Origin: Gracilaria domingensis | Taxonomy: Eukaryota; Rhodophyta; Florideophyceae; Gracilariales; Gracilariaceae | Direction: 5' to 3' | Assembly (NCBI GenBank): GCA_022539475.1 | Contig: VCMS01000370.1 | Location: 107,529 to 152,254, forward strand | Length of the DNA: 44,726 bases | Shown here: one piece after another, positions 1 through 10,767 of the stretch | How positions within the stretch are numbered: position 1 is the stretch's first letter | Layout of the letters: every line of letters begins with the position of its first letter | Made by a program: the position numbers and the translations under genes | Notes under the pieces: model-generated | Database searches by the model: none | What the model saw: the letters and a program-made list of their open reading frames with translations, nothing else | Told to the model about the DNA's origin: nothing

Positions 1-3000
1 CTGCTGCCTTCTGCTCAATAGCTGAAATGGAAGCATTCGTCCACCACCAAAGGCGTGAGAGGTTCGTGCAATTTGAGAACCTTTCTTGTCAAACTCTCCT
101 GATGATACAGATTTTCTGCTCTACTATCATTCTCCTTATTCCCCATCTGAACAGCCGTCTTTTGTTGAGTGAGTCGATTGGAACGAATTGTTGCTCTTCG
201 GTTAATGGCACCAAAGCCCTCTGACGAGAGCCCAACTTTGGTATCTCCTCAACGTGAAGGAGACTCCAAACAGCTCTCTTTGTAGTGTTCCGGGCGATGT
301 AAAAGGGCATTGTAGAAGGTGGTGTCCTAATTGGCGTAGCATTTTGGGTAGCCGCACGGTTTGCCACACCCATTGCTGTGTTGAATAATTGTCGCTACGA
401 TACACGCTGTCATTATCAGGCTGCCAAAGAAAAACATTCGGTAGGCCACCAGCTTCTTTTCCGTCCCACCTTTCGAGATGTAGGGTAACCTGTCTGATTC
501 GAAGTTATGTTGTTTCTGCTGGACATACTACAGACAAACGGTACCATCAAGATAACTTTGTATGGAAGTGCAATAGAGAAAATGATACAGCAGTTTCTTC
601 ACTTGTGCACAGATAACTTGACATCAGGAGCTCCAGAGAGTAAAAGAGTAGAATGGGCGTTTGCGGAAATCGGCTACGAAGAGCTCCAGAGAGTCAATGA
701 GTAGACTGGGTGTTTGCGCACACTAATTTCCAGAAACGGGCAAAAGACGAACGCCGCAATCTACCGCGCGAGCACCGCCCGACGTACTGAGAAAAAGCCA
801 CGATCGCAAGCACCGAAGTGCAAACAACTGTAACCTGGAACAAACAAACCAACGACGCGAGCACGCAATTGTCTCTTTTGCGCGCACAAAGCGACAGACA
901 AGGACAGCGGCAGCGGAAATGTATCTTTGAAAGCAGGGTGCACGGAATGGTGTGTTGAGAAGATCGTTTGGTAGCAGAGTGTGAAGCAAAAGAGAATTAG
1001 TGAAGTGTGTGCTACTGTGTGATGGGTGTTGAATCGAAAAATGGAATCGAAAGAGTAGCGGTACACTCTAATGGGGGGCGCGTTTTGGGGCGCAAATCTG
1101 CGATGCACAGTATCCTTAAAGGACCATGTGGCAAGTTGTCCACCACTGCATCTTACAAGCAGCAAGTACGTGTAGCAAGTTGCAAGTTGTTGTACTGTCT
1201 GCATTTCTTTGTAAGAGCAATGACATACCTTGTAACTTATGAAACTCATGTTTGTATTCAAGGGGCGTTTTGGATTGAGTTTAACACGTTGTATAGTATT
1301 GAGCCTGTAACAACTGGGTCTCTTTGTGAACCGACGAGAGCCAGTTTAAAAGTTTTGTTCGACGCCTAACGAGTTTATTGAAGTTCGTTGTAACACTGCT
1401 TCAATGTGGCAGGTCTGCGCGCTTCAAGTATGTTATGACGCGTGTACCGTGCAGTACATTGCCGCTAGGCTCCTTCGCAGCTCCACTCGCGTGCACCTCG
1501 CGTGGGATCTGCGCCGTTGCCCGTCATACTGCACTCTGCATTACCCGCCGTAAACCAGGCCCTCCCGTTCGCTCACCGGACCTCTGCTTCCCGCCTCCGA
1601 ACCTTCTCGCGCGCTGCCACTCGTTCCCGTAGCCGCATCCTCCGTGAAGTCGTCGTCGCACGACCGCGCTCGCGACCGGTGCGTGCTGCTACTGGCTGGC
1701 TGCCAGAGCCCTCGCGTTTGCGTCGCATGCTGTAGTGAAGAGCATCACCGCAGCTACTACCAGTTCTCACTCCCATGGGCGCGGGACGGCCCGGACGTCT
1801 TCCTTCGGCCACCCAACAGGCCATCGCCGCCCGGTGACCCCGTCCTCATGCACGGGTTCAGCCGCGCATTACATGATACTAGCGCAGTCCGAGCAGGCCG
1901 CGACGGTGGCCCCAATGCTCGCGAGCCGTCAAATTCAAGCGCTGTACCTCTACAACGACATTGCACGTACGACAAAACTTACAACGGCTCTTCGACGTGC
2001 GAAGGTATGGATACCGTGCGCGCATTGCATGACCACCTCCAGCCAATGGAATGGACCTTCTTCTTGTGGACGCGCCCGAGGTTAAGGCTTAGCTATGTAA
2101 TTGGCGCATACATTAGTGGCTTGGCATCATTATCGACTTTTCCAACTCTGCGAACGCCGAAATGTGGCCATATTAACGTTTATGCCTCCCCACACACCCC
2201 CCTCCCCCCCCCACCTCCCTGTGGACGGAACAACATTGGAAGCCTGACCACGCCAGAGATGGCGGATACCGAGCTTTTGCGGGCTGCTCACGCTGACGAT
2301 ACTACCACCGTTCGCGTGTCACGTCCCAGCCTGCTCGATTGGGAATCTTCAACTTGGGCCGTTATGCAACCCACGCGCCCCACAACGCTGGCCATCACGT
2401 GCTTCAAGGTTTGGGGTGTAGCAGCCTGCATTCTCTCGTGCTGGCTACTAGCACTCCTGCTGAGACCGGCATTCTTCTGCGCCAACACGAGTCACAGCCG
2501 TCTCTCATTCCATCCATCGCTCACGTTGCCCACAACTTATCGTCCAATACATATTCGCAGCAGTCATGGGCAGTTCTGCTTCCGGAACTACGGCACGCCC
2601 ACGTGGTACTGTGACAGCACAACAGCGGAAAGGATCACAACTACAACAGCAGCAGAGCGAAATTCGCGCGGCTTACGGTGCCGCGTTTCCAATGGTAGCT
2701 CAGTGGTGTAGCACTGACAACACGCTCAACTGCTCCGCCTCCGCCATCAGCACCGATCGCAAACCCGCCCGCGCGCTCGCACCTCAGAGAGGACACCACC
2801 TCGTCGCTATCAGCTCTTCGGACCTGCAGGTGTCGAATGTAAACTCCATGACGTCCATTCTCAAGGCCTCGGCGACGAAAGCGCAAAGAAAGAAAGCTTC
2901 GACTGAGGGTGTGCGCCACTCATTCCGCAACCTCATTCGCGAGGCATGAGAACAAAAAGGGCGACATTTGGAGTTGGGTGGCCGTTTTGAAACCTTCTTA

Positions 3001-5880
3001 AGGCTATGCAGTGACTTGTCGTATGCTTCGGGCAGTTTTCTAGCCAGTTTAGAGCCTTTATAACTGGGCGTGCGCTTAAGTAGAAGACGCATAAAATTAT
3101 CCTGATTCGCATGATGATCTGAACGAGAGTTTGGTGGATCATCATGAGAGCATCACCGAGCAGTCTCCTGGCGGAAGTGTACCTTACATGTTCGTACTCA
3201 TTCAAGGCGCTTTGAAGAGTTGGCGTATACCATGTCATAAGCATGTCGTTGGACGTGCGAAAGTGAATCGAATGTCTAACACCACGATAAAATATTACTC
3301 ACCTTTGCGACTCATTGGCACGCTCGGGAAAGCAGATTAATCCTGAAAAGCCGTCACTGATGCACTCTATCGTCGTCATCAGAATCGTGGTCACGTTCCG
3401 AGTTCAGACATTACTTTTGCTGTCTTCTTTTACACACATGCACTCCGGATGAATGATGAAATTTACCACGCGCTTGCATTCGCGGCATGAACCATAGGAA
3501 CAACATCGTCTGGTGCTCACCCAGGTCTCAGCACAGATCCCACGATAACTCGAGCGTCAACACCGACCAAGTAAAGCGAATTACAATAGCTTCAGTTGCA
3601 GTCTCAAGCTTACTTGATACCTAGAATGAGTTAACAAGGCCGCGCTTTCCAAGTGAGTGGCCGCGCAGATTGCAGTTAGTGTCATAGTCGTGGACGGTCA
3701 CCAGTAGATACGTAAAACACACAGATAGCCCGACCCTCTTTGCCACTAACTCCCAAGCTCTACTTTCAACTCAAATAAGCCGCCTAAACTATATACACGA
3801 AAGCCAAACGCCTGCATGTTTAATTGCTACAATGCACCCAGGCTCGACATCTTCGTCTCCGACCCTCTGATCGCATGTAGCGTGTCTTCTACGACTCACA
3901 TCTTCATTGCCGAGAATTGGAAACGGACAAGTGATCAAGAACTTTTATACCCACTATTTCTAGCACGTTCTATACTGGGTCGTGAATGCGTTTTTGCTGA
4001 AGGTTTACTATGCGTTTACCAATGCTCAGTGCGCTCCAGGAGTTTCCGAAATTGAGTTCATGTTTTGAAAACGTTCGCGACACTTCTCAACGGCTGACGT
4101 ACAGTAGTCGAAATGTCAATCGTTCTGCATCAGTTTTAACACCACAGCAAATAAGTAACGTTGTTCTTCTACTTCACAACAGCCTGCCACCCCTGTGAAT
4201 TGAAGATTGCAGGCATCTGATGCTGCTTTGCACATACCTTTTGCACTTTCGCAGCTTTGTTGAGCATCAACAGCATCTGCATCAAGACCAGTTTCCAACC
4301 ATCTGCGACACATTTGGTAGCGCTAGCGTTTTACATCAGACGAGTTGGAGACACGACTCTGTACAAGTGAATTCCATGACTTTCTCGTACATGCAACGGA
4401 CTTCTCTGGTGTTAACCGGCACCCTTCCTCGCCGCATCAATTGCTGCGTCAATTCGATAATCACTTCTTTCCCCTCACGATCCGATTCGGACAGCAGGGG
4501 GCTGCACAACAGCTACGTCCCTACCGCCCCGAACTCCCACAAAGACTGCGCTTGAACAGAATCGCAAGCCCACATGGCCTAAGGGCAAATTACTGTCCTG
4601 TTCCAAATATGAACCTGGAAGCCACCGTAACAACGTATTTTGAAGCTTCGCGCACATGTACTGACATCGAACAATGTCACATTGAAACGCGTCGCGAGGT
4701 CCTAGCTGCTGCGGCGTTCCTTATCACAGCGGTACTCGACACAAAAAGTAGATAGCCGTTCTCACTATTTCCACTTCCTTGCGTACAAACAAGCGCTGAG
4801 TCTTGGCGCAACTTTATTTCGCAGCTCTTTCCAGTTCTTGCTGGCTCTACTGCGTCGTCGTTGTTTCACGCGCCATTATGCGAAGGAGTAATAGAGCTTG
4901 CTTCTCTGGGCCATCAGGCCCATCGCCCAACCAGCAGCGAGAGAGACGAGGCAAAGCGCGCGATCCGAGAATCTTCCGAGTGGACCTTCTTGCTAATATT
5001 GTTGCACCTACTTTGCAGCTTCATACGACGGGCACAACTTGAACCTCTGCCAGCGGCCTCTGCACCATGCCTTCGAAGCATTGCGTCTGCGCTCATTCCG
5101 CAGCGCTGCGCTGAAACTGCAGCTTTGCAGCATTGTTCCATGACCACTGCTCTGGATTGCAGCACGCTCGACATCAACCTTGCGTCGCATGCACGCGTCG
5201 GAATTCCCACTCCTATTGCGACGCTCATCGGCCCAGATTCGGAACCACTCCGCCCGCCGAATTGTCTCGTCAAGTTGCTCCATATGAGCCTTTCAGCGAC
5301 TCGATCAAGAGGAAGAGACATTACTCGATGCAGTGCCCAGCAGCGATTGGAGCAGCCTTCCTCCGGTGAGGCTACTGATACTCCGGTAGATAAGATCGCC
5401 TGGCTCCAGCTCTGTCGCAACCTCCAACAGATCTCGCGATCAAATACGCACAGACGACACAAGCGTTCCCATGTCGATGTGATCTTCGACAGAGTCTTTG
5501 ACACGAGCGCAGTCCACCCGCCGAGCTGTGTGATGAAAGAATTCATAAAAGCAAGACAGTCACATACGTCACCGCTTCATGCCGATTCCTCTTCACCCAA
5601 ATAGTTTGATTCCATAGATGTCAACCCCTCGGAAGTTGTCCGAGAGTGCCCTTCCAGTCCTTGAGCACTCCTTTCGCACACTTTTCTTGCATATCATCCA
5701 AGCCTCAGTGTGTCAGTCACAGAAATCCTTAAAGGTCCTACCTCCTCCCCTGTGCGGCGAGCAAGAACGTCGCGAAGCGCCGCGCACCGGCTTCCGCGAA
5801 CGCCATGCCGGAAACGATTGACTTGAATGCAGTGGTCCGTCACTGCAAGCAAGTGCCTGATCGCTAGGCCACTGAGCCGT
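1..5880. other. Gene-poor tract without a recognisable gene
   Basis: I find no intact gene here. Open frames are short, overlap on both strands, have no recognisable domain and no consistent codon use. The longest, a plus-strand frame of 355 codons (1644-2711), is rich in mixed Cys/Arg/Pro/Ser and shares its span with other open frames, which is typical of non-coding DNA of moderate GC. Some stretches look coding-like in changing frames (for example about 1870-2000, 2700-2950, 5190-5350 and 5400-5600). Given the decayed genes just downstream, these may be old gene remnants, but I cannot name them. A C-rich run lies at about 2197-2219. Confidence 0.5.
628..719. repeat. Imperfect direct repeat, 53-bp period, two copies
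   Basis: About 39 bp starting with GAGCTCCAGAGAGT at 628 recurs at 681 with about five mismatches. There are two copies only and no gene context. It looks like a small tandem duplication. Confidence 0.6.
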
Positions 5881-5898
5881 GACAAGAAGCCGTTGACA

Positions 5899-6090
5899 AC
5901 CGCGGATATAATTGAGCGCAATAGCAATGCGAACGCTCTCTATCGGGTGAAAGGCAAATCTTCCAAACCTTTAAGTACACATACAAGCGCGAGCAACAGA
6001 CTCTTCAGGTGCGGTCGAAGCTGTTCGGCCACGCATATACTATTGAAGAGGGAATGCCTAATGCTTGGCGCTTCGCCTGTTCCAGTTGAC
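5899..6090 (+). pseudogene. Possible remnant of a LURP-one/tubby-like domain protein
   Basis: Two consecutive plus-strand frames read like one protein interrupted by a frameshift. Near 5899-5960 the frame reads ...DIIERNSNANALYRVKGK, and from about 5973 another frame reads KYTYKREQQTLQ followed by VRSKLFGHAYTIEEG. The pattern (residue - YxVxGK - strand - VR.KLF....YTI) resembles the repeated beta-strands of LURP-one-related domains. The match is short and made by eye. No start, no flanking exon and no further domain are visible. It could be chance, but the neighbouring stretch does hold clear decayed genes. Confidence 0.25.
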
Positions 6091-6359
6091 CCTGTCCTGA
6101 GCCGGACTACAGAGCCTCCTCGTTGGACAAGCGCGGCCCAAGCCGTGTTGATCCACTCCACGCCGTGAACTCGAAAACCACTCCTTGATATGCCGGGACG
6201 CCTCACCGCAGGCCGCTTGCGGCGGTCAGCCAAGACAGGACGAGGTTTCCAACAATTCTTGCTGACGCCTTCGGGGGAACGTATAGATATCGAGAGACGA
6301 CGTCGCAGCAACGGAGACGAGAAGCGCCAAATACATCTCCCAAGGAGACTGGCGGGAGC

Positions 6360-7250
6360 ATGAGCGAGAAACAAGTCTATGCAGCTCATGCCGAGCGCGC
6401 GTTCTCCCCTGCTCGAGCAAGCGGGGGCGCAAACTCGCAAGCCAGCAGCAACCACCGCCCAGCCGCTGCGGAGCCGGCTGCGCGGTGCTCAGCGCACTCG
6501 CAGTGCGCGAAACGCGTCCGGTCGGCCGCGCAACAGCACGTGCCAGATTGGGCGGCGCAGCAGTGCAACGGCGCGCAGCGCAGCTGCTGCACAAGAAGCG
6601 CAGCGCAACAGCAGATTGCCGACACGGAGCAGCTACGCGGCGCTGTGGCGCTCGCAATGCGCTTCGTTCACTGCGATAAATGGGCGCAAGCGCGCGGGGG
6701 CGGCTCCGGCGCCAGCCCCCCGCGGGCGTGCGCGCAGTTTGCGCCGGCGCAAAGCCGGCAGCGGCAGAGTTGCCATGCGCCGTGGCTGGCGTTTCGGACG
6801 GCCGCGCAGGACGGTGCGTGTCAGCTAAGGGAAGAGTCTTCAGTCTCGTGCAGCGGCCGACGGCGCACCCCGGTACCCAGCGGCGCGCGATCGCAGCTGG
6901 CGAGCGATGAGCGATCCAGCGCGGGCGGCGGTGTAATGGAGGACGAGTAGCGCGGTGCTCAAGCGACGACGAAAGCGACAGCGCGACGAGCGGCTACTCG
7001 GGCGGTGCGGACGGGCGCGGGGGCGCGCGCCGCGGCGCTTTAGGAATAGCGTCGCGGGCGGCTTGGGGCTGGCCAGCACGCAGGACGAGATGCGGAGCGC
7101 GCTACGGTAGAAAGCGCTGGTGTGCGATGGCGCGGCGCAGCGCTCGCGGAAGAGCGGCGGCCTTCTGGTGGAGGCACCGCACTGCAATCGCGGCAGCGGG
7201 AACGGCGTGAGAGCGTTGTGTACCAGAGCGGTAGGAAGGAGCGCGCAGGA
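6360..7250. other. GC-rich intergenic tract without a convincing gene
   Basis: Local GC is clearly higher than in the surrounding sequence, which opens frames in several phases on both strands (196 and 149 codons on plus, up to 256 codons on minus). Their products are Ala/Arg/Ser-rich with no domain, signal or repeat that I recognise, so they are probably composition artefacts. The minus frame that runs on to 7610 has a hydrophobic patch but no homology I can name. Confidence 0.45.
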
Positions 7251-7689
7251 ACGTGAAGCTGAGAAGAGTAGCGAATAGAAATAAATGACGTGGAACTGGT
7301 CCAAATCATAATTGCGTCGTATGATCTGGGTCCAATGAAGACCATATTTCGTCACCATTATCTCTGCCGCTACCTTTTGTACCAATAACGATCCATAGAA
7401 TACAATGCGGCAAAGCATCCAAATGGCCACTGTACTGTTTACGCCCATTATACGGCCAATTAAATTTATTTTGGAAATAATTACGGCACTTATACATCGC
7501 ATTTTATAGCCCAAGAATTGATTGTTCATAAGGGACGAAGTCTTGAAGAGAGCTACAGGAGGAGACGTGATGCCCTTTGGTTGGGTTGGCTTCATCCAGC
7601 GCTCCGCCATTCAGGCCCTATGTCATCCGCGGCCAGAGGCATTCTCCCATGCCTCCGGACCTAGCTGCAAGGGTTACGAGGTTTCGTAA

Positions 7690-8440
7690 CTGTGGGCAGG
7701 TGCAATTTACCTGGGGTTGCTGAGGTTCTTGAAAGTGTTCAGATTCGTCAGTCCGGATGTCTTAGATCTAGTGTGGTGGTCAGCTTTCGGGCAATGTGTC
7801 TGTCTCTACGGGGTCGCTCTGACTTGTACGAAAGGCTTGGCGCGCCGTTGTAAAGATTTTGGTTAAGGAAAAGATGCCATGGTGGTTGGCCGCGTCTTAA
7901 CGACCGAACTGGCAGATCATCAGCTATTGTGGGTAGGCAGCGATATCGTCATATTGCCGGCCGAATGAAGTGACGCCGTCTCGTCGTGGTCGACGGTCGC
8001 TCATTCGGCGCCAGGATTCGCGTGTTTGAACATAATTTGGCAGAATCGTAGGAAAGTACTATTCTTGTTGGTATTGCTACGGGATAGCCTGACACAAGCC
8101 CTGTGGAAACGAATCATGACGGTTGTGGAGAGTATGTACTCAGTGGAAGGTCAGATGTGCATCTTTGCCAGGTTGTCGCAGTCAAAAATAAGAATGATGC
8201 CTGCTTGTACGTGGATGAGGCGCATTCCATTGGCGCGCTTGGACCGATCAAACGAGTGTTTCGGGGCATCATCACTTGATAGTGTAGATACGCGTAGTAT
8301 TGATATTATGATACGTACCTTCACTAAATCGTTCAGGACCGTTGGAGGTTACTTCTTTTCCAAATCTGCTCTAATTGAACGTATTTTCGCGCTTTCTCCA
8401 GCTTCTATCTATGCGTCGGCATCGTGTCTCCGAAATCGTG
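7690..8440 (+). pseudogene. LCB2: Decayed serine palmitoyltransferase, LCB2-type subunit
   Basis: An intact copy would encode the PLP-dependent subunit that condenses serine with palmitoyl-CoA, the first step of sphingolipid synthesis in the ER. In order along the plus strand, in shifting frames, I read AEVLESVQ (about 7717), the GKxDAMVVG segment (about 7865-7890), GSDIVI (about 7940), FGARIRVFEHN (about 8005-8035), IMTVVESMYSVEGQ (8116-8157), YVDEAHSIGALGP (about 8208-8246, the aspartate/histidine PLP site) and DIMIRTFTKSF..VGGY (about 8301-8352). The last contains the Schiff-base lysine, which points to LCB2 rather than LCB1. At least three frame changes and several stops separate these blocks. 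The N-terminal membrane region and about the last 120 residues are missing. Block order and spacing fit the family, so this is a degraded gene copy. Confidence 0.75.
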
Positions 8441-8549
8441 GCAGCAGCTGCATTCGAAAAGGCTAGGACTGGAAATAAAGGACGAAAGTGGATCTGTATC
8501 ATTCGGGAAGATGAAGGAAGCGTTCATAAGCTTCTGTAGTAGATGCGTG

Positions 8550-8875
8550 CGGATGTTTACGGGGTAACCGACACGGGAGTGATGACTGCGTACATCGCGC
8601 GATGGAGCAACTGCGAGTTAGTGGCAATGAAGCCGAGCCTGACGCTGCTGCGGGAACAGTACCGACACGAAAGGCATCATCTCCAACAGGGCTAGTTTGG
8701 CGAGGCGATGAAACTGGTCTGGGGTGTGATGAGCGCGCTGCCAATGGTTGTGGCGTCCAACGCGCGGGAGGCGGAGGGCGCGAAGACGGCATCGGTGATT
8801 TGCCGGGAGTACATGGTCGGGCTGTACCTGGAAGCGGCGGGACGCAGGACGAAATCGGTAGGCGACAACGAGTGA
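8550..8875 (+). pseudogene. COPA: Decayed fragment of coatomer subunit alpha (C-terminal domain)
   Basis: One frame reads ...LTLLREQYRHERHHLQQG, then a TAG stop (8693-8695), then FGEAMKLVWGVMSALPMVV and REAEGAKTASVICREYMVGLYLE, ending in TGA at 8873-8875. This follows the order of the conserved alpha-COP C-terminal domain: a helix ending in TxGKFxEAL, an SILxxIPLxVV helix, then REVDEVKELIxICREYVLGL. Alpha-COP is the large WD-repeat subunit of the COPI coat. Only about 100 residues of an expected 1,200 or so are present. The fragment begins about 110 bp after the broken LCB2 copy, so two unrelated gene pieces are joined. Identification is by eye; the in-frame stop is directly visible. Confidence 0.6.
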
Positions 8876-9298
8876 TAGGTGCAGTCGGCGGGGCTCTTCT
8901 CGCGGCAAAGAGCGCAAAGTAAGTAAAATTTGCGTCTAGAATTCTAAGGTGGGGAGCCATGATGGATGAGAATGAATAGCAGGGTGGTTGACATGAGATG
9001 AGTTGCGACTTGCATCGCCACTTGGGAGAAAATGGAAACGCAAACTAGCACGAGCACAGATTTGAGAGAGGGTCGCGGAAAAGAGTGGATGGGGTGGTGC
9101 GGCGAAGTAGAACCTCTACAAAAACTAGGAGACCCAAGAATTAAACTGCGCGAGATGAAATTCAATATTCCAAAATTTCTTAATTTTTTGAGTGCCAGCC
9201 TCTGCAACCCCCCTCGCGCGCCCCAAATAGCCCAAAACTAGCTTAGTTTCCAAAGCGAACAGACTATATTCCACTTTGCAGAACACAGACGATAGAGT
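8876..9298. other. Intergenic stretch at the 3' side of the retroelement
   Basis: No gene is seen. On the minus strand, reading out of the chromodomain frame, this is where a polypurine tract and 3' LTR should lie. There is one purine-rich run (complement of 9209-9225), but I find no sequence matching the leader/LTR region at 17119-18190, so the element appears truncated here. Confidence 0.45.
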
Positions 9299-9898
9299 TT
9301 ATTCCTCTTCTGAGTGTACTTCTTCCTCTTCGGAGGGCATAAACATTTGTCCTCTACCTGAGGGCATAAACTGTTCTCGGATCTCAACTCTTCTCTGAAG
9401 AGAGTGTCTCCTCACCACGCGAGTAGCGGTACAGTACTTCTCTGGAGGTTTTCGCAGCGTTCCTCGATTGAGTGTTGTCGTTCGTAGAACCGTTCGTGCG
9501 CGGTACGCGATAAGCCTCCGTCTCCAACGACGTGTGTTATCCGACCATCGCTTGATGTAGGTTAGCCGGCAACGCGTGTTAGTTCGACGAAGGTACTGCA
9601 CGATCTTCGATCGGGGTAAGTGCTCCAAGGGTTCGTCCGAATCCCGCGACGGCGGATAGCCATACCAGCGTACCTGGTACTGAACATACCCCTTCGGGTT
9701 CCAACTGTGTCCCACAATGTGGTCTACGACGAACTCTTTCGAGTATACGCCCGCTCGAGCTCTTCTGCGAAGGGTCGTCAGCGCGCCGCGGCGGTGCCGT
9801 AGCATCGTCACTAGCGGTGCTGTGAGTCTCGACTGACGCCTTCGGCGGTGAACGTGTCCTCTGTTGAGTGTTCGCTTCCCGTTTCCGGGCTCCTTCAA
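9299..9898 (-). pseudogene. Chromodomain end of the retroelement Pol
   Basis: The frame contains EFVVDHIVGHSWNPKGYVQY, then WYGYPPSRDSDEPLEHLP, then KIVQYL. This is a full chromodomain with the aromatic and acidic residues of the fold (V.HI..H, W.GY, EP..HL). In chromoviruses this domain follows integrase and steers insertion by binding modified histones. The frame ends in an acidic tail (SEEEEVHSEEE) and stops at 9299. It is not in frame with the integrase-containing frame upstream; a region with several frame changes lies between. Codon use matches the rest of the element. Confidence 0.85.
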
Positions 9899-10767
9899 GC
9901 AGCTTCGCCGTTTCGGCGGGTCCGCGAACGGCTAGTTCACGCGGTAGTTCCCGTCTTGACGGTGAAGGCGGACGCGGAGGCGGATTGTTCACCACGGCAC
10001 GTGCCGGTTCGCGGTGGTGGCACTGCCACGAGCTGTGATTGGGTCACTGTGTGGCGCGCGCTGCGCGCCCCAAGATTTGTGGTGCGCAAGCGCTCCTGCA
10101 GCTGCAGTGTGCGTTTTCCCTAAATCAGGGCTGTAATCCGTATTCCAACGAGCGGTGTGCCGTCATGACTTATCGAAACGTCATGACGTGCGACTTGCGA
10201 CTTCCCCACGGCTGGGTGCAACGGTGCACTACCATTACCCGAACAGGGGTGTGTGATCTTCGCTTCAGCGAGCGTCTTCTCTTCTTCCTGCTCTGCAGTG
10301 TCTAAGGTACCGGGATCTGCCGTGACTTCCTTAGCGCGCGCCGCGAAGGCGGTATGTGGCGGTCGTCAGCGACGGTTTGCGGCAACTGCGTTTCCGGAAT
10401 ACTCCGTGATACAGTATCCAGCTTTGCTGTAGCCTCACTCTGCCGAGAAGTCGAGTGTTCTTGATCAACTTCCGGCCTTGCCGTGGTAACGTCGTGAACG
10501 AGAGCATGCTGCGCGTCCTGCGCCGACGAGGCGATGGGCGCGTGTTCTGGCGACAATTCCCCAAGGGGGAGAGCGATACCAGTTTCCTGGGACAACCTCG
10601 AGTCCGTTCGTTGCGTGCGGTATCCTTCAGAAAGGTCGCGATCCTTCGTAGAAGGTTGTGCATCCTCCGCGGAGTTCTCCGCGACAGCGCCGACTGCAGC
10701 GCGTCCTTCGCGGCCTCAACACGCGATAGCGGGTGATCCTTCCCACTGTCAGTGGTGTCCGTAGCAA
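9899..10767 (-). pseudogene. Frameshifted linker between integrase and chromodomain
   Basis: Several overlapping minus frames (10302-10595, 10331-10852, 9579-9995) carry Pro/Ser/Glu/Arg-rich, low-complexity sequence expected of the variable linker after the integrase catalytic core. No single frame spans the region, so at least two frameshifts are required. There is no enzymatic motif. This stretch and its borders carry the densest set of perfect short hairpins in the coding part of the element. Confidence 0.6.

Noticed and set aside
1644..2711. Plus-strand open frame of 355 codons
   Set aside because: No domain, signal peptide or repeat; overlaps other frames of similar quality on both strands; odd composition (Cys, Arg, Pro, Ser). 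Probably chance.
6840..7610. Minus-strand frame of 256 codons with a hydrophobic segment
   Set aside because: Half lies in the GC-rich tract and is low complexity; no family match, and the hydrophobic piece alone is not convincing.
9000..9298. A 3' LTR of the chromovirus
   Set aside because: No similarity to 17119-18190 in direct orientation. A 13-base match around GACCCTCTCTCAA exists but is inverted and low complexity.
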